The notes beneath the pieces were generated by a model that had not been told where the DNA came from, did no database searches, and saw only the letters and a program-made list of their open reading frames with translations. Both the position numbers and the translations under genes were made by a program. Below, piece by piece: positions 35,989 through 44,766 of a stretch of 64,000 nt of DNA (position 1 is the stretch's first letter; each line of letters begins with the position of its first letter). The DNA lies in NCBI RefSeq assembly GCF_027111295.1, contig NZ_CP114287.1:1860001-1924000 (forward strand). The letters are read 5' to 3'. This DNA comes from Flavobacterium gelatinilyticum (GTDB lineage: Bacteria > Bacteroidota > Bacteroidia > Flavobacteriales > Flavobacteriaceae).

Positions 35989-36444
35989 ATGAAACTTTTA
36001 CTTCTCTCTGTATTGTGTATTTGTACATTCCACGCAAAAGCGCAAACTTTCAAAAATCCCGAGTCTTTATTCAATCCTGCTCCGTATGGCTTCAGCCATG
36101 CATCTTCTGTAAAAACATCTGGAGAACTGGTATATATTTCAGGTCAGAGCGGCGGTTTAGGCAAAGAACATATTTTGAGCCCCGATTTTAGAGAACAAGT
36201 TCAGACTGCTTTGCAAAACCTTACAACGGTTCTAAACAGTTATAATTTGAAGCCGGAAAATGTAATGAAAATTACGATTCTGATTGTAGACCATTCTTCT
36301 GAAAAACTAAAAATATGGGAAGAAGAAATTAGCAAAATCTGGAAAAACAAACCATTTCCTGCCAGCACATTGATTCCTGTACCAAGATTAGCACTCGACA
36401 AAATGCAGATAGAAGTTGATGCTGTCGCTTTCAAAGCCAATTAA
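35989..36444 (+). CDS. Exported RidA-like (YjgF/UK114) family protein
   Basis: A 151-residue Rid-fold protein with a signal peptide (MKLLLLSVLCICTFHAKAQ), unusual because most RidA proteins are cytosolic. Family segments are NPAPYGFSHASSVKTSGELVYISGQSGG, QVQTALQNLTTVLNSYNLKPENVMKITILIVD and the C-terminal ALDKMQIEVDAVAF. The position of the catalytic Arg in imine deaminases (P-x-R-S) reads PASTLIPV here, so Arg is missing; canonical imine hydrolysis is therefore doubtful. A perfect inverted repeat precedes it. Function is unknown. Confidence 0.85.
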   Translation: MKLLLLSVLCICTFHAKAQTFKNPESLFNPAPYGFSHASSVKTSGELVYISGQSGGLGKEHILSPDFREQVQTALQNLTTVLNSYNLKPENVMKITILIVDHSSEKLKIWEEEISKIWKNKPFPASTLIPVPRLALDKMQIEVDAVAFKAN

Positions 36445-36479
36445 AATAATAGTTCTCCGGTCAAAGCCCATAACTTTCG

Positions 36480-36487
36480 TACATTTG
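36480..36487 (+). promoter_or_regulatory. Probable -7 element of the thiamine pyrophosphokinase gene
   Basis: TACATTTG followed by CACC lies 23 bases before the ATG at 36511. Confidence 0.65.
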
Positions 36488-36510
36488 CACCACATTTTAA
36501 ATAAACACAA

Positions 36511-37173
36511 ATGTCTTCACACCATATCGTACGCGACGACCAGGAACCTGCCTTAATTATTGCAAACGGAGCGGCCTGTAACCCTGAATTATTAGGTCAA
36601 TTACTAGAATGGTCTCCATTGGTAATTGTACTCGATTCAGCTATAGAAAGGGTTATGGAATTAGGAATAAAAGTCGATGTGCTTTTGGGTGATTTCGACA
36701 GGGGCTTTGATCCTGAATTTTACAAAACTTCTCAATATCCAATTGAAATTGTTCACACACCAGATCAGAACAAAACAGATCTTGAGAAAGCTTTTGATTA
36801 CTTAATCGAAAGAAAAATACCTGCCGTAAACGTAGTTTGGGCAACCGGAAAACGCGCCGATCATACGATTACAAACCTGACACAAATTGTTCGTTATCGC
36901 GATTTATTAAAAATTGTGATTCTCGACGATCATTCGAAAATTTTTCTTTTACCAACAAAATTCGAAAAGTGGTATACAGCAAAAACGCCTATTTCGCTTA
37001 TCCCGATTGGTATTGTAAACGGAATCTCTTCGGAAAATCTGAAATATGAGTTACATGACGATACACTGACAATGGGATACAGAACCGGAAGCAGTAATTC
37101 TGTTGAAAAAGACGGTCTTGTAACCATCACACATCGTGAAGGCGATCTTCTTTTAATGGAATGTTTTGATTAA
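36511..37173 (+). CDS. Thiamine pyrophosphokinase
   Basis: Transfers pyrophosphate from ATP to thiamine, producing thiamine diphosphate. The catalytic domain shows ALIIANGAACNPELLGQLL, VIVLDSAIERVMELGIKVDVLLGDFDRGFDPEF, and HTPDQNKTDLEKAFDYLIE with the conserved D-Q-x-x-T-D-x-x-K region. ATGKRADHTITNLTQI is also typical. The thiamine-binding C-terminal domain carries KFEKWYTAKTPISLIPIG and SSNSVEKDGLVTITHREGDLLLM. At 220 residues it is full length. It has its own promoter and stands alone on the plus strand. Confidence 0.93.
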   Translation: MSSHHIVRDDQEPALIIANGAACNPELLGQLLEWSPLVIVLDSAIERVMELGIKVDVLLGDFDRGFDPEFYKTSQYPIEIVHTPDQNKTDLEKAFDYLIERKIPAVNVVWATGKRADHTITNLTQIVRYRDLLKIVILDDHSKIFLLPTKFEKWYTAKTPISLIPIGIVNGISSENLKYELHDDTLTMGYRTGSSNSVEKDGLVTITHREGDLLLMECFD

Positions 37174-37347
37174 AAAAATCCCAACAGAACGATATATTTA
37201 TAGTTTTTAAATTTGAAAGATTTAAAGCTCTAGAGAGGTAACGCAAATTGTCATTTCACTTCTACGCAGCTTCTTTTCTTTGGTTAAATTAATAAGCTAT
37301 AAATATGAAGCTTCTCTGCTGCTTTTTCTAAACAAAAATTGAATCCT

Positions 37348-37355
37348 TATCTTTG
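37348..37355 (+). promoter_or_regulatory. Probable -7 element of rlmF
   Basis: TATCTTTG lies 12 bases before the ATG at 37367, giving a very short leader. Confidence 0.55.
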
Positions 37356-37366
37356 CTTCGAAATCA

Positions 37367-38323
37367 ATGAAAATGAAAGCAAACGACAATTCCGAAAAAA
37401 GCAATTTACACCCCAGAAATCTTCATCGTACGCGATACGATTTTGAAAAACTCATTTCAAATTGTCCGGAACTCAAAGACTTTGTTTCCATAAACAAACA
37501 CGCAATCGAAACTGTTGATTTTAGTGATCCGCTTGCCGTAAAGACTTTAAACAAAGCCTTGCTTCAAACGTATTATGACATTCAAAACTGGGATATTCCT
37601 AAAAATTATCTGTGTCCCCCAATTCCAGGACGTGCTGATTATATTCATTATATCGCTGATTTATTAACCGAGAGCAATAACAACCAGATTCCGCGAGGTT
37701 CATCTGTTTTAGGTTTAGATATTGGAACAGGCGCAAACTGTATCTATCCGATATTAGGAAATTCGATTTATGACTGGAGTTTTGTTGCAACAGATATTGA
37801 CAAAAAAGCAATAGAAAACTGCAGTAAAATTATCGAAGGTAATCCCAAATTAATAGACGCCATCAGTTTACAGCAGCAAACAGAACAGCGGTTTATCTTC
37901 AAAAATATTATTATCCCCGAAGACCGTTTTACCTTTACGATGTGTAATCCGCCTTTTCATGCTTCTGCCGAAGAAGCGAACAAAAGCGCTTCAAGAAAAG
38001 TTTCAAATTTAAATCCAAAGGACAAAAGAAACACCAATCCTGTTTTAAACTTTGGCGGTAGAAATGCAGAGTTGTGGTGCGATGGCGGCGAAATTGGATT
38101 TATAACCCAAATGATTTACGAAAGTGCCAAATATGCTTCTCAGTGTTTATGGTTCACTACTTTAGTATCTAAAAAAGAAAATCTTCCATCGATTTATAAA
38201 ACTTTAAAAAAAGTAAACGCTGTTTCTGTTAAAACCATCGATATGGCACAGGGACAAAAAAACAGCCGAATCATAGCTTGGAGTTTTTTAAGTGAAGCTG
38301 AACAAAAATCTTGGAAATTTTAA
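37367..38323 (+). CDS. rlmF: 23S rRNA (adenine1618-N6)-methyltransferase
   Basis: RlmF methylates A1618 in 23S rRNA with S-adenosylmethionine. The protein carries the family signature LHPRNLHRTRYDFEKLISNCPEL, then IDF-like VDFSDPLAVKTLNKALL, YLCPPIPGRADYIHYIADLL, the SAM site GLDIGTGANCIYPILG, the catalytic MCNPPFHASAEEA and the substrate segment GGRNAELWCDGGEIGFI. At 318 residues it matches E. coli. A second start at 37373 is equally possible. The gap of about 190 bases before it contains no gene. Confidence 0.96.
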   Translation: MKMKANDNSEKSNLHPRNLHRTRYDFEKLISNCPELKDFVSINKHAIETVDFSDPLAVKTLNKALLQTYYDIQNWDIPKNYLCPPIPGRADYIHYIADLLTESNNNQIPRGSSVLGLDIGTGANCIYPILGNSIYDWSFVATDIDKKAIENCSKIIEGNPKLIDAISLQQQTEQRFIFKNIIIPEDRFTFTMCNPPFHASAEEANKSASRKVSNLNPKDKRNTNPVLNFGGRNAELWCDGGEIGFITQMIYESAKYASQCLWFTTLVSKKENLPSIYKTLKKVNAVSVKTIDMAQGQKNSRIIAWSFLSEAEQKSWKF

Positions 38324-38380
38324 GATTTCTTAGTATTCTCTATAAATTTTGTTTCGTAACTTCGATGAAATTATTCTATT

Positions 38381-38611
38381 ATGAACACGCTTCAACTTAA
38401 AAATATTTTGATTTCTGAAATCGAAAAAATTGATGATGACACTTTTTTGGCAGCATTAAAAACCATATTAGATAGTCGAAAAACCCCCTCTAAAAACTAT
38501 TCTGAAGAGTACAATAATGATTTAAAAGTTGCCGAAGAAGATATTCAAAGCGGTAATTTTTATTCTCATGATGAAGTTAAGAATAAGATAGAGGAATGGA
38601 AAAAGAAGTAA
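38381..38611 (+). CDS. Putative antitoxin of a ParE-type module
   Basis: A 76-residue acidic protein (LKNILISEIEKIDDDTFLAALKTILDSRK, then a charged tail DLKVAEEDIQSGNFYSHDEVKNKIEEW). Its stop overlaps the next gene by 16 bases, the usual antitoxin-then-toxin order. The C-terminal half is the expected toxin-wrapping part; the N-terminal half may bind DNA, but no clear HTH or ribbon-helix-helix is visible. Similar short antitoxins are common in Bacteroidota. Confidence 0.7.
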   Translation: MNTLQLKNILISEIEKIDDDTFLAALKTILDSRKTPSKNYSEEYNNDLKVAEEDIQSGNFYSHDEVKNKIEEWKKK

Positions 38612-38901
38612 TCTGGTCAAAAACAGCTTTAAATCAACTCGAAAAAATCTACTTTCATATACTTAAAGAATCAAAAAGCAGAAATGTAACAAACAAGGTC
38701 ATTGATACTATTTATAATTCAGCAGCTATTTTACAATCAAGTTCGGAAATTTATGAATTGGATGAGATGAAGATCGATAATAATGGTAATTATCGTGCCT
38801 ACGAAATTTACAGCTACAGAATATCTTATAAAACAACTCAAAAAGAAATTCACATTTTAAGGGTTAGACATACCAGCCGAAATCCTAAAAAATTGAAGTA
38901 A
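38596..38901 (+). CDS. RelE/ParE superfamily toxin
   Basis: A 101-residue protein with the RelE/ParE fold: EVIWSKTALNQLEKIYFHILKESKSRNVTNKVIDTIYNSAAIL at the start and a C-terminal YRAYEIYSYRISYKTTQKEIHILRVRHTSRNPKKL, where the RVRHTSRNP tail is the ParE-like signature. ParE toxins poison DNA gyrase; RelE relatives cut mRNA, and sequence alone does not decide. It overlaps the antitoxin gene by 16 bases. The module is intact and lies between rlmF and a small membrane protein gene. Confidence 0.85.
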   Translation: MEKEVIWSKTALNQLEKIYFHILKESKSRNVTNKVIDTIYNSAAILQSSSEIYELDEMKIDNNGNYRAYEIYSYRISYKTTQKEIHILRVRHTSRNPKKLK

Positions 38902-38978
38902 TGTAAACACAACAAAATCAAACTTTGATTTTACAATTTACTTTTCCTACATTTATAAAAAGTATTAATATCAAAATT

Positions 38979-39212
38979 ATGGCAGAATATATAGGTTATC
39001 TCGCGTCTGTTTTTATTGTAGGTGGTTTTTTGTTGAAAAATCTCAGAGCAATCCGTTTCATTAATATGTTTGGATGTATCTGTTTTGTAATCTATGGGAT
39101 TTTTCTAAACGATTACAGAGACTTAAACCAATGGCTTTTACCCGTAATTATTCCAAATGCAATTTTAGCCTTGGTTCAGGTATATTATTTGTCCAAAAAG
39201 AATGAATCTTAA
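38979..39212 (+). CDS. Small three-helix membrane protein
   Basis: A 77-residue protein with three hydrophobic segments (EYIGYLASVFIVGGFLL, INMFGCICFVIYGIFL, LLPVIIPNAILALVQVYYL) and the loop KNLRAIRFIN. It resembles YgjV-type inner membrane proteins in layout. The ATG at 38979 was chosen over an in-frame upstream start because the extra 18 residues are not conserved in appearance and the ATG sits behind an A/T-rich leader. Function unknown. It lies after the toxin gene on the same strand. Confidence 0.7.
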   Translation: MAEYIGYLASVFIVGGFLLKNLRAIRFINMFGCICFVIYGIFLNDYRDLNQWLLPVIIPNAILALVQVYYLSKKNES

Positions 39213-39297
39213 AATTATGATACTTTAAAATAAAATTCTGATACGTTTTCCGCTTACGTTAATCGTAACTTTAAGCTGAAAATTGAATTTTATTACT

Positions 39298-40266
39298 ATG
39301 TTAAAACTATATTCCAGATTAGCTGTCGTGCTCTTTTTAGTTACAAGCTGTGCTTCTAAAAAAGCAAAATTTGACGACTATGTTTTTAAAACCAAAAACG
39401 AAGAGATAAAATATCAAACTGCTTACGATAAATCCCTGAAGCTTTGGAATGTTCCATACACTGAGGAAAATATAAAAACCAGTTTCGGGACTGCGCATGT
39501 TATACTTGCAGGTCCAAAAAACGGAAAAGATTTGGTCTTACTGCACGGAATGGACGCCAGCTCAACAATGTGGTATCCTAATATCAAAACTTTAGCAAAA
39601 AATCATCGCATTTATGCAATCGATTTTATTATGGAACCTAATAAATCTAATCTAACAGCAAAGCCGCTTTCATCTGAAGAAATAGTGGTTTATTACAATG
39701 AAATTTTCGATCATTATAAATTAAAGAAATTCGACATCATTGGAGCTTCACGAGGCGGCTGGATTGCAACATTACTCGCGTCTCAAAAAAACAATTCTAT
39801 TGATAAAATTGTTTTATTAAGTCCGGCACAAACTTTTAAATTCATCGATAAAGTTGGCAAAACAACCTCAGCGTTAATGCTGAAACTTTTTCCAAGTGAA
39901 AAGAAATTCGGAAAAACATTATCGACCTTTTCAACACATCCGGAAAACATAAGTCCGGTTTACAAAAGACAATTCTATCTGGCCAACAAATACGCAAAAT
40001 CAAATTCGAGCATGTTCAAAATGCATCCGTTTTCAGACAAGGAACTACAGTCGATTCAAAATCCCGTTTTGGTTTTAATTGGCGATAAAGACGTTATAAA
40101 TTCTGAAGAAAGCCTGGAACGTGCCCAAAAATATTTAGCAAAAAGCAAAACAAAAATTATAAAAGATGCCGGACATTTCCTGACCATCGATCAGCCAAAA
40201 ATTACAAATGATGCCATCATTAATTTTTTAGAATCGAATTCAAACTTTGTATCTTTACAAAACTAA
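39298..40266 (+). CDS. Alpha/beta hydrolase lipoprotein
   Basis: A 322-residue exported hydrolase with a lipoprotein signal (MLKLYSRLAVVLFLVTSCASKK, Cys18). The hydrolase fold shows LVLLHGMDASSTMWYPN, the nucleophile IIGASRGGWIATLLA, the acid in LVLIGDKDVINSEESL and the catalytic His in IKDAGHFLTIDQP, so the triad is complete. It should act at the membrane surface or in the periplasm. The ATG at 39298 is used; an upstream TTG in frame is less likely. The uvrB gene begins 20 bases downstream, with a TATCTTTA near-consensus -7 element inside this gene's 3' end (40250-40257). Confidence 0.85.
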   Translation: MLKLYSRLAVVLFLVTSCASKKAKFDDYVFKTKNEEIKYQTAYDKSLKLWNVPYTEENIKTSFGTAHVILAGPKNGKDLVLLHGMDASSTMWYPNIKTLAKNHRIYAIDFIMEPNKSNLTAKPLSSEEIVVYYNEIFDHYKLKKFDIIGASRGGWIATLLASQKNNSIDKIVLLSPAQTFKFIDKVGKTTSALMLKLFPSEKKFGKTLSTFSTHPENISPVYKRQFYLANKYAKSNSSMFKMHPFSDKELQSIQNPVLVLIGDKDVINSEESLERAQKYLAKSKTKIIKDAGHFLTIDQPKITNDAIINFLESNSNFVSLQN

Positions 40267-40286
40267 ATTTTTCAGCCCATAAAAAC

Positions 40287-42278
40287 ATGAAATTCCAGGT
40301 AGCTTCAGAATACAGTCCAAAAGGAGATCAGCCGCAAGCCATTCAAAAACTGGCTCAGGGCGTAGTCGACGGAGATAAATATCAAACTTTATTAGGAGTT
40401 ACAGGATCCGGAAAAACCTTTACTGTAGCCAATGTAATTCAGGAAGTTCAGCGACCTACTTTGGTTTTGGCCCATAATAAAACACTGGCAGCGCAATTGT
40501 ATTCAGAGTTCAAGCAGTTTTTCCCTAATAACGCTGTTGAATATTTCGTTTCGTACTACGATTACTATCAGCCCGAAGCTTTTATGCCTGTAACGGGAGT
40601 TTTTATTGAGAAAGATTTATCTATCAATGAAGAACTTGAAAAGATGCGTTTAAGTACCACTTCTTCCCTTCTTTCGGGACGACGTGACGTTTTGGTTGTA
40701 GCATCTGTTTCGTGTTTGTATGGTATTGGAAATCCTGTTGAATTTCAAAAAAACGTAATTGAAATCAGCCGGGATCAGGTTATTTCAAGAACTAAATTAT
40801 TACATAGTCTGGTGCAGAGTTTATACGCCAGAACCGAAGCCGATTTTAATCCGGGGACTTTTAGAATTAAAGGCGACACCGTAGAAGTATATCCGAGCTA
40901 TGCAGATGATGCCTACCGGATTCATTTTTTTGGAGATGAAATTGAGGAAATTGAATCTTTTGACGCCAAAACATCTCAGGTAATTGAAAAGTTTAAAAGA
41001 CTGACGATTTATCCGGCCAATATGTTTGTGACTTCTCCTGAAGTCCTGCAAGGAGCCATTTGGCAGATTCAGCAGGATTTAGTAAAGCAAGTCGATTATT
41101 TCAAAGAAATAGGAAAACATCTCGAAGCCAAACGTCTGGAAGAAAGAACCAATTTTGACTTAGAAATGATTCGGGAACTAGGCTACTGCTCCGGAATTGA
41201 GAATTACTCCCGCTACTTAGACGGGCGTGAAGCCGGAACAAGACCTTTCTGCCTGCTGGATTATTTCCCAAGTGATTATTTAATGGTAATCGACGAAAGC
41301 CACGTAACCGTTTCGCAGGTTCATGCAATGTACGGAGGTGACCGAAGCCGAAAAGAAAATCTGGTAGAATATGGTTTCCGGTTACCAGCTGCCATGGACA
41401 ACCGACCTCTGAAATTTGAAGAGTTTGAAGCCATGCAGAATCAGATAATCTACGTTTCTGCAACCCCAGCCGATTACGAATTACAAAAATCGGATGGAAT
41501 TTATGTCGAGCAGATTATTCGTCCAACCGGATTACTAGACCCAACTATAGAAGTACGCCCAAGTTTAAACCAGATTGATGATTTGATCGAGGAAATTCAG
41601 GTTCGATGCGAATTAGACGAAAGGGTTTTGGTTACAACATTAACCAAAAGAATGGCCGAAGAATTAGCCAAATATCTAACTAAAGTTAGTATTCGATGCC
41701 GTTATATCCATTCTGATATTGATACTTTAGAACGTATCGAAATCATGCAGGATTTACGAAAAGGACTTTTTGATGTTTTAATTGGAGTTAACTTACTTCG
41801 TGAAGGTTTAGATTTACCGGAAGTTTCTCTTGTCGCTATTTTGGATGCTGATAAGGAAGGCTTTTTAAGAAATCACCGTTCGTTAACCCAAACGATAGGA
41901 CGTGCGGCCCGAAACCTAAATGGTAAAGCAATTATGTATGCCGATAAAATTACCGCCAGTATGCAGAAAACGATTGACGAAACCAACTACAGACGTACCA
42001 AACAGATTAATTTTAATGTTGAAAACAACATAACACCTCAGGCTTTAAACAAGAAAATCGAAAGTGTATTTACTAAAAATCCTTTGGTTGAATATGAATT
42101 AGGACATACTGTACCAACTGCAGCAGAGCCTGAAACAGCCTATATGTCGAAAGCTGATCTGGAAAAAATGATTCGTGAGAAACGCAAAACAATGGAAAAA
42201 GCAGCAAAAGAACTAGACTTTATGCAGGCTGCGAAACTTCGTGATGAAATTAAAAAACTACAGGAACAGCTGCCTTAA
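40287..42278 (+). CDS. uvrB: Excinuclease ABC subunit UvrB
   Basis: UvrB is the damage-verifying helicase-like subunit of nucleotide excision repair. Motifs: Walker A [9 protein letters not shown] (37-45), the beta-hairpin region [12 protein letters not shown], the DEAD-like [51 protein letters not shown]-like segments and QTIGRAARN. The C-terminal UVR motif (about 626-661, [22 protein letters not shown]) binds UvrC. At 663 residues it is full length. It begins 20 bases after the hydrolase gene. Confidence 0.98.
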   Translation: [663 protein letters not shown]

Positions 42279-42311
42279 ACAGATTATTTAAAAAGGATAA
42301 ATAAGTTTTAT

Positions 42312-42354
42312 TTTTAAGATTTTTTAATGAAATACTTCATTAGAAATCTTAAAA
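42312..42354. repeat. Long A/T hairpin after uvrB
   Basis: TTTTAAGATT and AATCTTAAAA outer arms enclose TAATGAA / TTCATTA. Without a T-run it is a weak terminator at best. Confidence 0.5.
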
Positions 42355-42387
42355 TCAGTAGATTTATTAAAATTTTTAAATTCTGAA

Positions 42388-43617
42388 ATGAAATATTATT
42401 TTCTCTTTTTTCTTTTTTTAATTTGTGGCACGCTTTCTCAGGCACAATCCAATACTAATGAGTTTTGGAATGAAGAAATAGAAAATTCTTCAGATATTAT
42501 AAAACCTTACGTTCTTTCCACACATCCTCTTGGAATTTACATTTCCAGATTACATCATAATTTCAGCGTACGTTCTCCTGACAAATACTCCTTTTCATTT
42601 GAAGTTTCAAGCGGTAACGTCGTCCTGCCTTATGTCAAATCATATGAACTGACCGATCCTAACGATCGTGAAACATCTAAAAATTTAGTTTGGCATGTCC
42701 GCGAGTATGCTTTTGATTTAGATAAAGTCCCGGCAAAAACTAAAGAATTTACTGCCGATGGGGTCATTCGATCGTACCGATTGACTTTTACATTACCCCT
42801 AACAATTAATCATGAACTCAATTTCAGTCTCCGTTCAAATTCTCTTGACCGCGGCAAATATCCTTTTTCATTTTTTACTTCTGATGAATCTATCGAATGG
42901 TTTCACCGGAATATCGCAGGTGGGAAAGATCCTTTTTCGCGTTATCATTACGGAATAAATCAGGCAGGAATATCGTATAAAGATGAGAACGACAAGGTTT
43001 TGACAATGGATAATAATGATTTTATAATTCCGGGAATCGACATCAATTACAATTATTATCCAAAGTTAGAAATGAACAAAAAACATCGTATCTATCTTAA
43101 TTTTGGAGCACAATTAGGCATAAACACTTCTCAGTACAATCCTGCTGCCGATATTGGTTTTTCATCCTCCATCCTCAAAAAAATGATTGTCAAAAATAAA
43201 AATATTCTAACTTTTGGAGCCAGCGCCGGAGCACTTCGGCAGCATTTTATAGAATATGGAGAAGGGGTAAATATCAGCAATCGCAATTTTTTGTACAGCT
43301 TTGAAGGGCAGATCGATTACAAAGTCCGATTAAGAAACAATAACCGAATCTCTTATGGCGTTAATTATAATTTTCAAAGCTCTTACAACAAGAAAAAAGA
43401 TTTAAATTATATTATTTTAACCGGAGAAAGGATCAACACACACTGGCAGAAAACAATCTCGCATTTATACGAAGATTTAGAGGGATGGAGTTTTATATGC
43501 ACCTACTCTACTAAACGATTCTCTTATTTTGTATATTTAAGAGAAGATTTAAATCTCGACAACGCACCTGATCTTCAAACCGGTATTGGGGTAAAAATGT
43601 CGATTAAAAAAAGTTAG
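42388..43617 (+). CDS. Secreted protein, probable outer membrane beta-barrel, unknown
   Basis: A 409-residue protein with a signal peptide (MKYYFLFFLFLICGTLSQAQ). The mature part alternates short polar and aromatic strands (KYSFSFEVSSGNVVLP, YRLTFTLPLTINHELNFSLR, HRIYLNFGAQLGIN, RISYGVNYNFQSSYNK) and ends with a strand GIGVKMSI, consistent with a beta-barrel of about 12-16 strands. The HPLGIYISRLHHNFSVRSP segment near residue 45 resembles DUF3187-like outer membrane proteins, a weak match. No function can be assigned. The next gene follows 41 bases later. Confidence 0.7.
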   Translation: MKYYFLFFLFLICGTLSQAQSNTNEFWNEEIENSSDIIKPYVLSTHPLGIYISRLHHNFSVRSPDKYSFSFEVSSGNVVLPYVKSYELTDPNDRETSKNLVWHVREYAFDLDKVPAKTKEFTADGVIRSYRLTFTLPLTINHELNFSLRSNSLDRGKYPFSFFTSDESIEWFHRNIAGGKDPFSRYHYGINQAGISYKDENDKVLTMDNNDFIIPGIDINYNYYPKLEMNKKHRIYLNFGAQLGINTSQYNPAADIGFSSSILKKMIVKNKNILTFGASAGALRQHFIEYGEGVNISNRNFLYSFEGQIDYKVRLRNNNRISYGVNYNFQSSYNKKKDLNYIILTGERINTHWQKTISHLYEDLEGWSFICTYSTKRFSYFVYLREDLNLDNAPDLQTGIGVKMSIKKS

Positions 43618-43658
43618 TTTATGCTTTTAGTCAAAAATACAATCACACAGGCGTCCTC

Positions 43659-44669
43659 ATGAAACTCATTTTAAGAGAATACAATCTTAAGCTAAAACAT
43701 ACTTTTAGAATTTCCAGAAAAACAATCGATTTTCAGCCGTCACTTATTGTCCAGTTATATGAAAACGGATTTTCAGGCTATGGCGAAGCAACTTCAAATC
43801 CGTATTACAACATTACGATCGAAATAATTCAGAATGATATTGAGAAAATCAGAGATATTATTGAACAAATTTCAAACGAAACTCCCGAAGAATTTTGGTC
43901 AAAAATAAGTCCGTTTTTAAAAGACAATCCTTTTGCATTGTGCGCACTTGACAATGCATACAACGATTTATATGCCCGCAAAAAAGGCAAAAAACTGTAT
44001 GAATTATGGAATTACAACACCAGCCATAATCCGTTGACGAATTATACAATAGGAATTGACACTATCGAAAATATGGTGCTGAAAATGGAAGAACTTCCGT
44101 GGCCTATTTACAAAATCAAGCTTGGAACTCCTGATGATATTGCTATTATAAAAGAACTTAGAAAACATAGTAATGCAATTTTCAGAGTCGATGCCAATTG
44201 TGCCTGGACAGTTGAAGAAACTATAATGAACGCCAGAGAATTTAAAAACCTCAACGTCGAATTTATCGAACAGCCTTTAAAAGCAGCTGATTGGGAAGGC
44301 CAGCGAGAAGTTTATAAAAATTCTGTTCTGCCTATAATCGGCGACGAAAGCTGTATCAGCGAAGAAGATGTTGTAAAATGCCATCATTATTTTCACGGTG
44401 TAAACATTAAATTAATGAAATGCGGCGGTCTGACTCCCGGCCGAAGAATGATTGCCGAAGCAAAAAAACTCGGCTTAAAAACGATGGTAGGCTGTATGAC
44501 CGAATCTTCTGTCGGTATTTCTGCAATTGCGCATTTACTTCCGGAACTGGATTATGTGGATATGGATGGCGCTTTGCTATTGGCCGAAGATATTGCAAGC
44601 GGAGTTAAAATTGTAAACGGAAAAACTTTTTATCCGGACAGAAACGGAAACGGTGTTATTTTATTCTGA
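43659..44669 (+). CDS. L-Ala-D/L-Glu epimerase (enolase superfamily dipeptide epimerase)
   Basis: A 336-residue enolase-superfamily enzyme. The capping domain begins FRISRKTIDFQPSLIVQLYENGFSGYGEAT. The barrel shows the KxK base pair YKIKLGTPDD, metal ligands in FRVDANCAWTVEET, FIEQPLKAADWE and IIGDESC, and the second-side Lys in VNIKLMKCGGLTPG. MVGCMTESSVGISA, followed by VDMDGALLLAEDI, is typical of dipeptide epimerases. The family interconverts L-Ala-L-Glu and L-Ala-D-Glu in peptidoglycan peptide recycling. Specificity for other dipeptides is possible. Confidence 0.9.
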   Translation: MKLILREYNLKLKHTFRISRKTIDFQPSLIVQLYENGFSGYGEATSNPYYNITIEIIQNDIEKIRDIIEQISNETPEEFWSKISPFLKDNPFALCALDNAYNDLYARKKGKKLYELWNYNTSHNPLTNYTIGIDTIENMVLKMEELPWPIYKIKLGTPDDIAIIKELRKHSNAIFRVDANCAWTVEETIMNAREFKNLNVEFIEQPLKAADWEGQREVYKNSVLPIIGDESCISEEDVVKCHHYFHGVNIKLMKCGGLTPGRRMIAEAKKLGLKTMVGCMTESSVGISAIAHLLPELDYVDMDGALLLAEDIASGVKIVNGKTFYPDRNGNGVILF

Positions 44670-44689
44670 TATTTACTTTGAAAATAGTG

Positions 44690-44766
44690 TACCTTTGCAA
44701 AATAGAATAAGGAGTTGGAACCCGAAGGCTGAAAGCCGAACCGACGAAGTAAACAAAACATAAAAA
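44690..44766 (+). promoter_or_regulatory. Promoter and hairpin leader of the DUF1456 gene
   Basis: TACCTTTG (44690-44697) is a good -7 element. The leader holds a nested hairpin: GTTGG (44714-44718) pairs with CCGAC (44741-44745), and GGCT (44727-44730) with AGCC (44734-44737). The GC content is much higher than the surrounding sequence. No known regulatory RNA was recognised. Confidence 0.5.
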
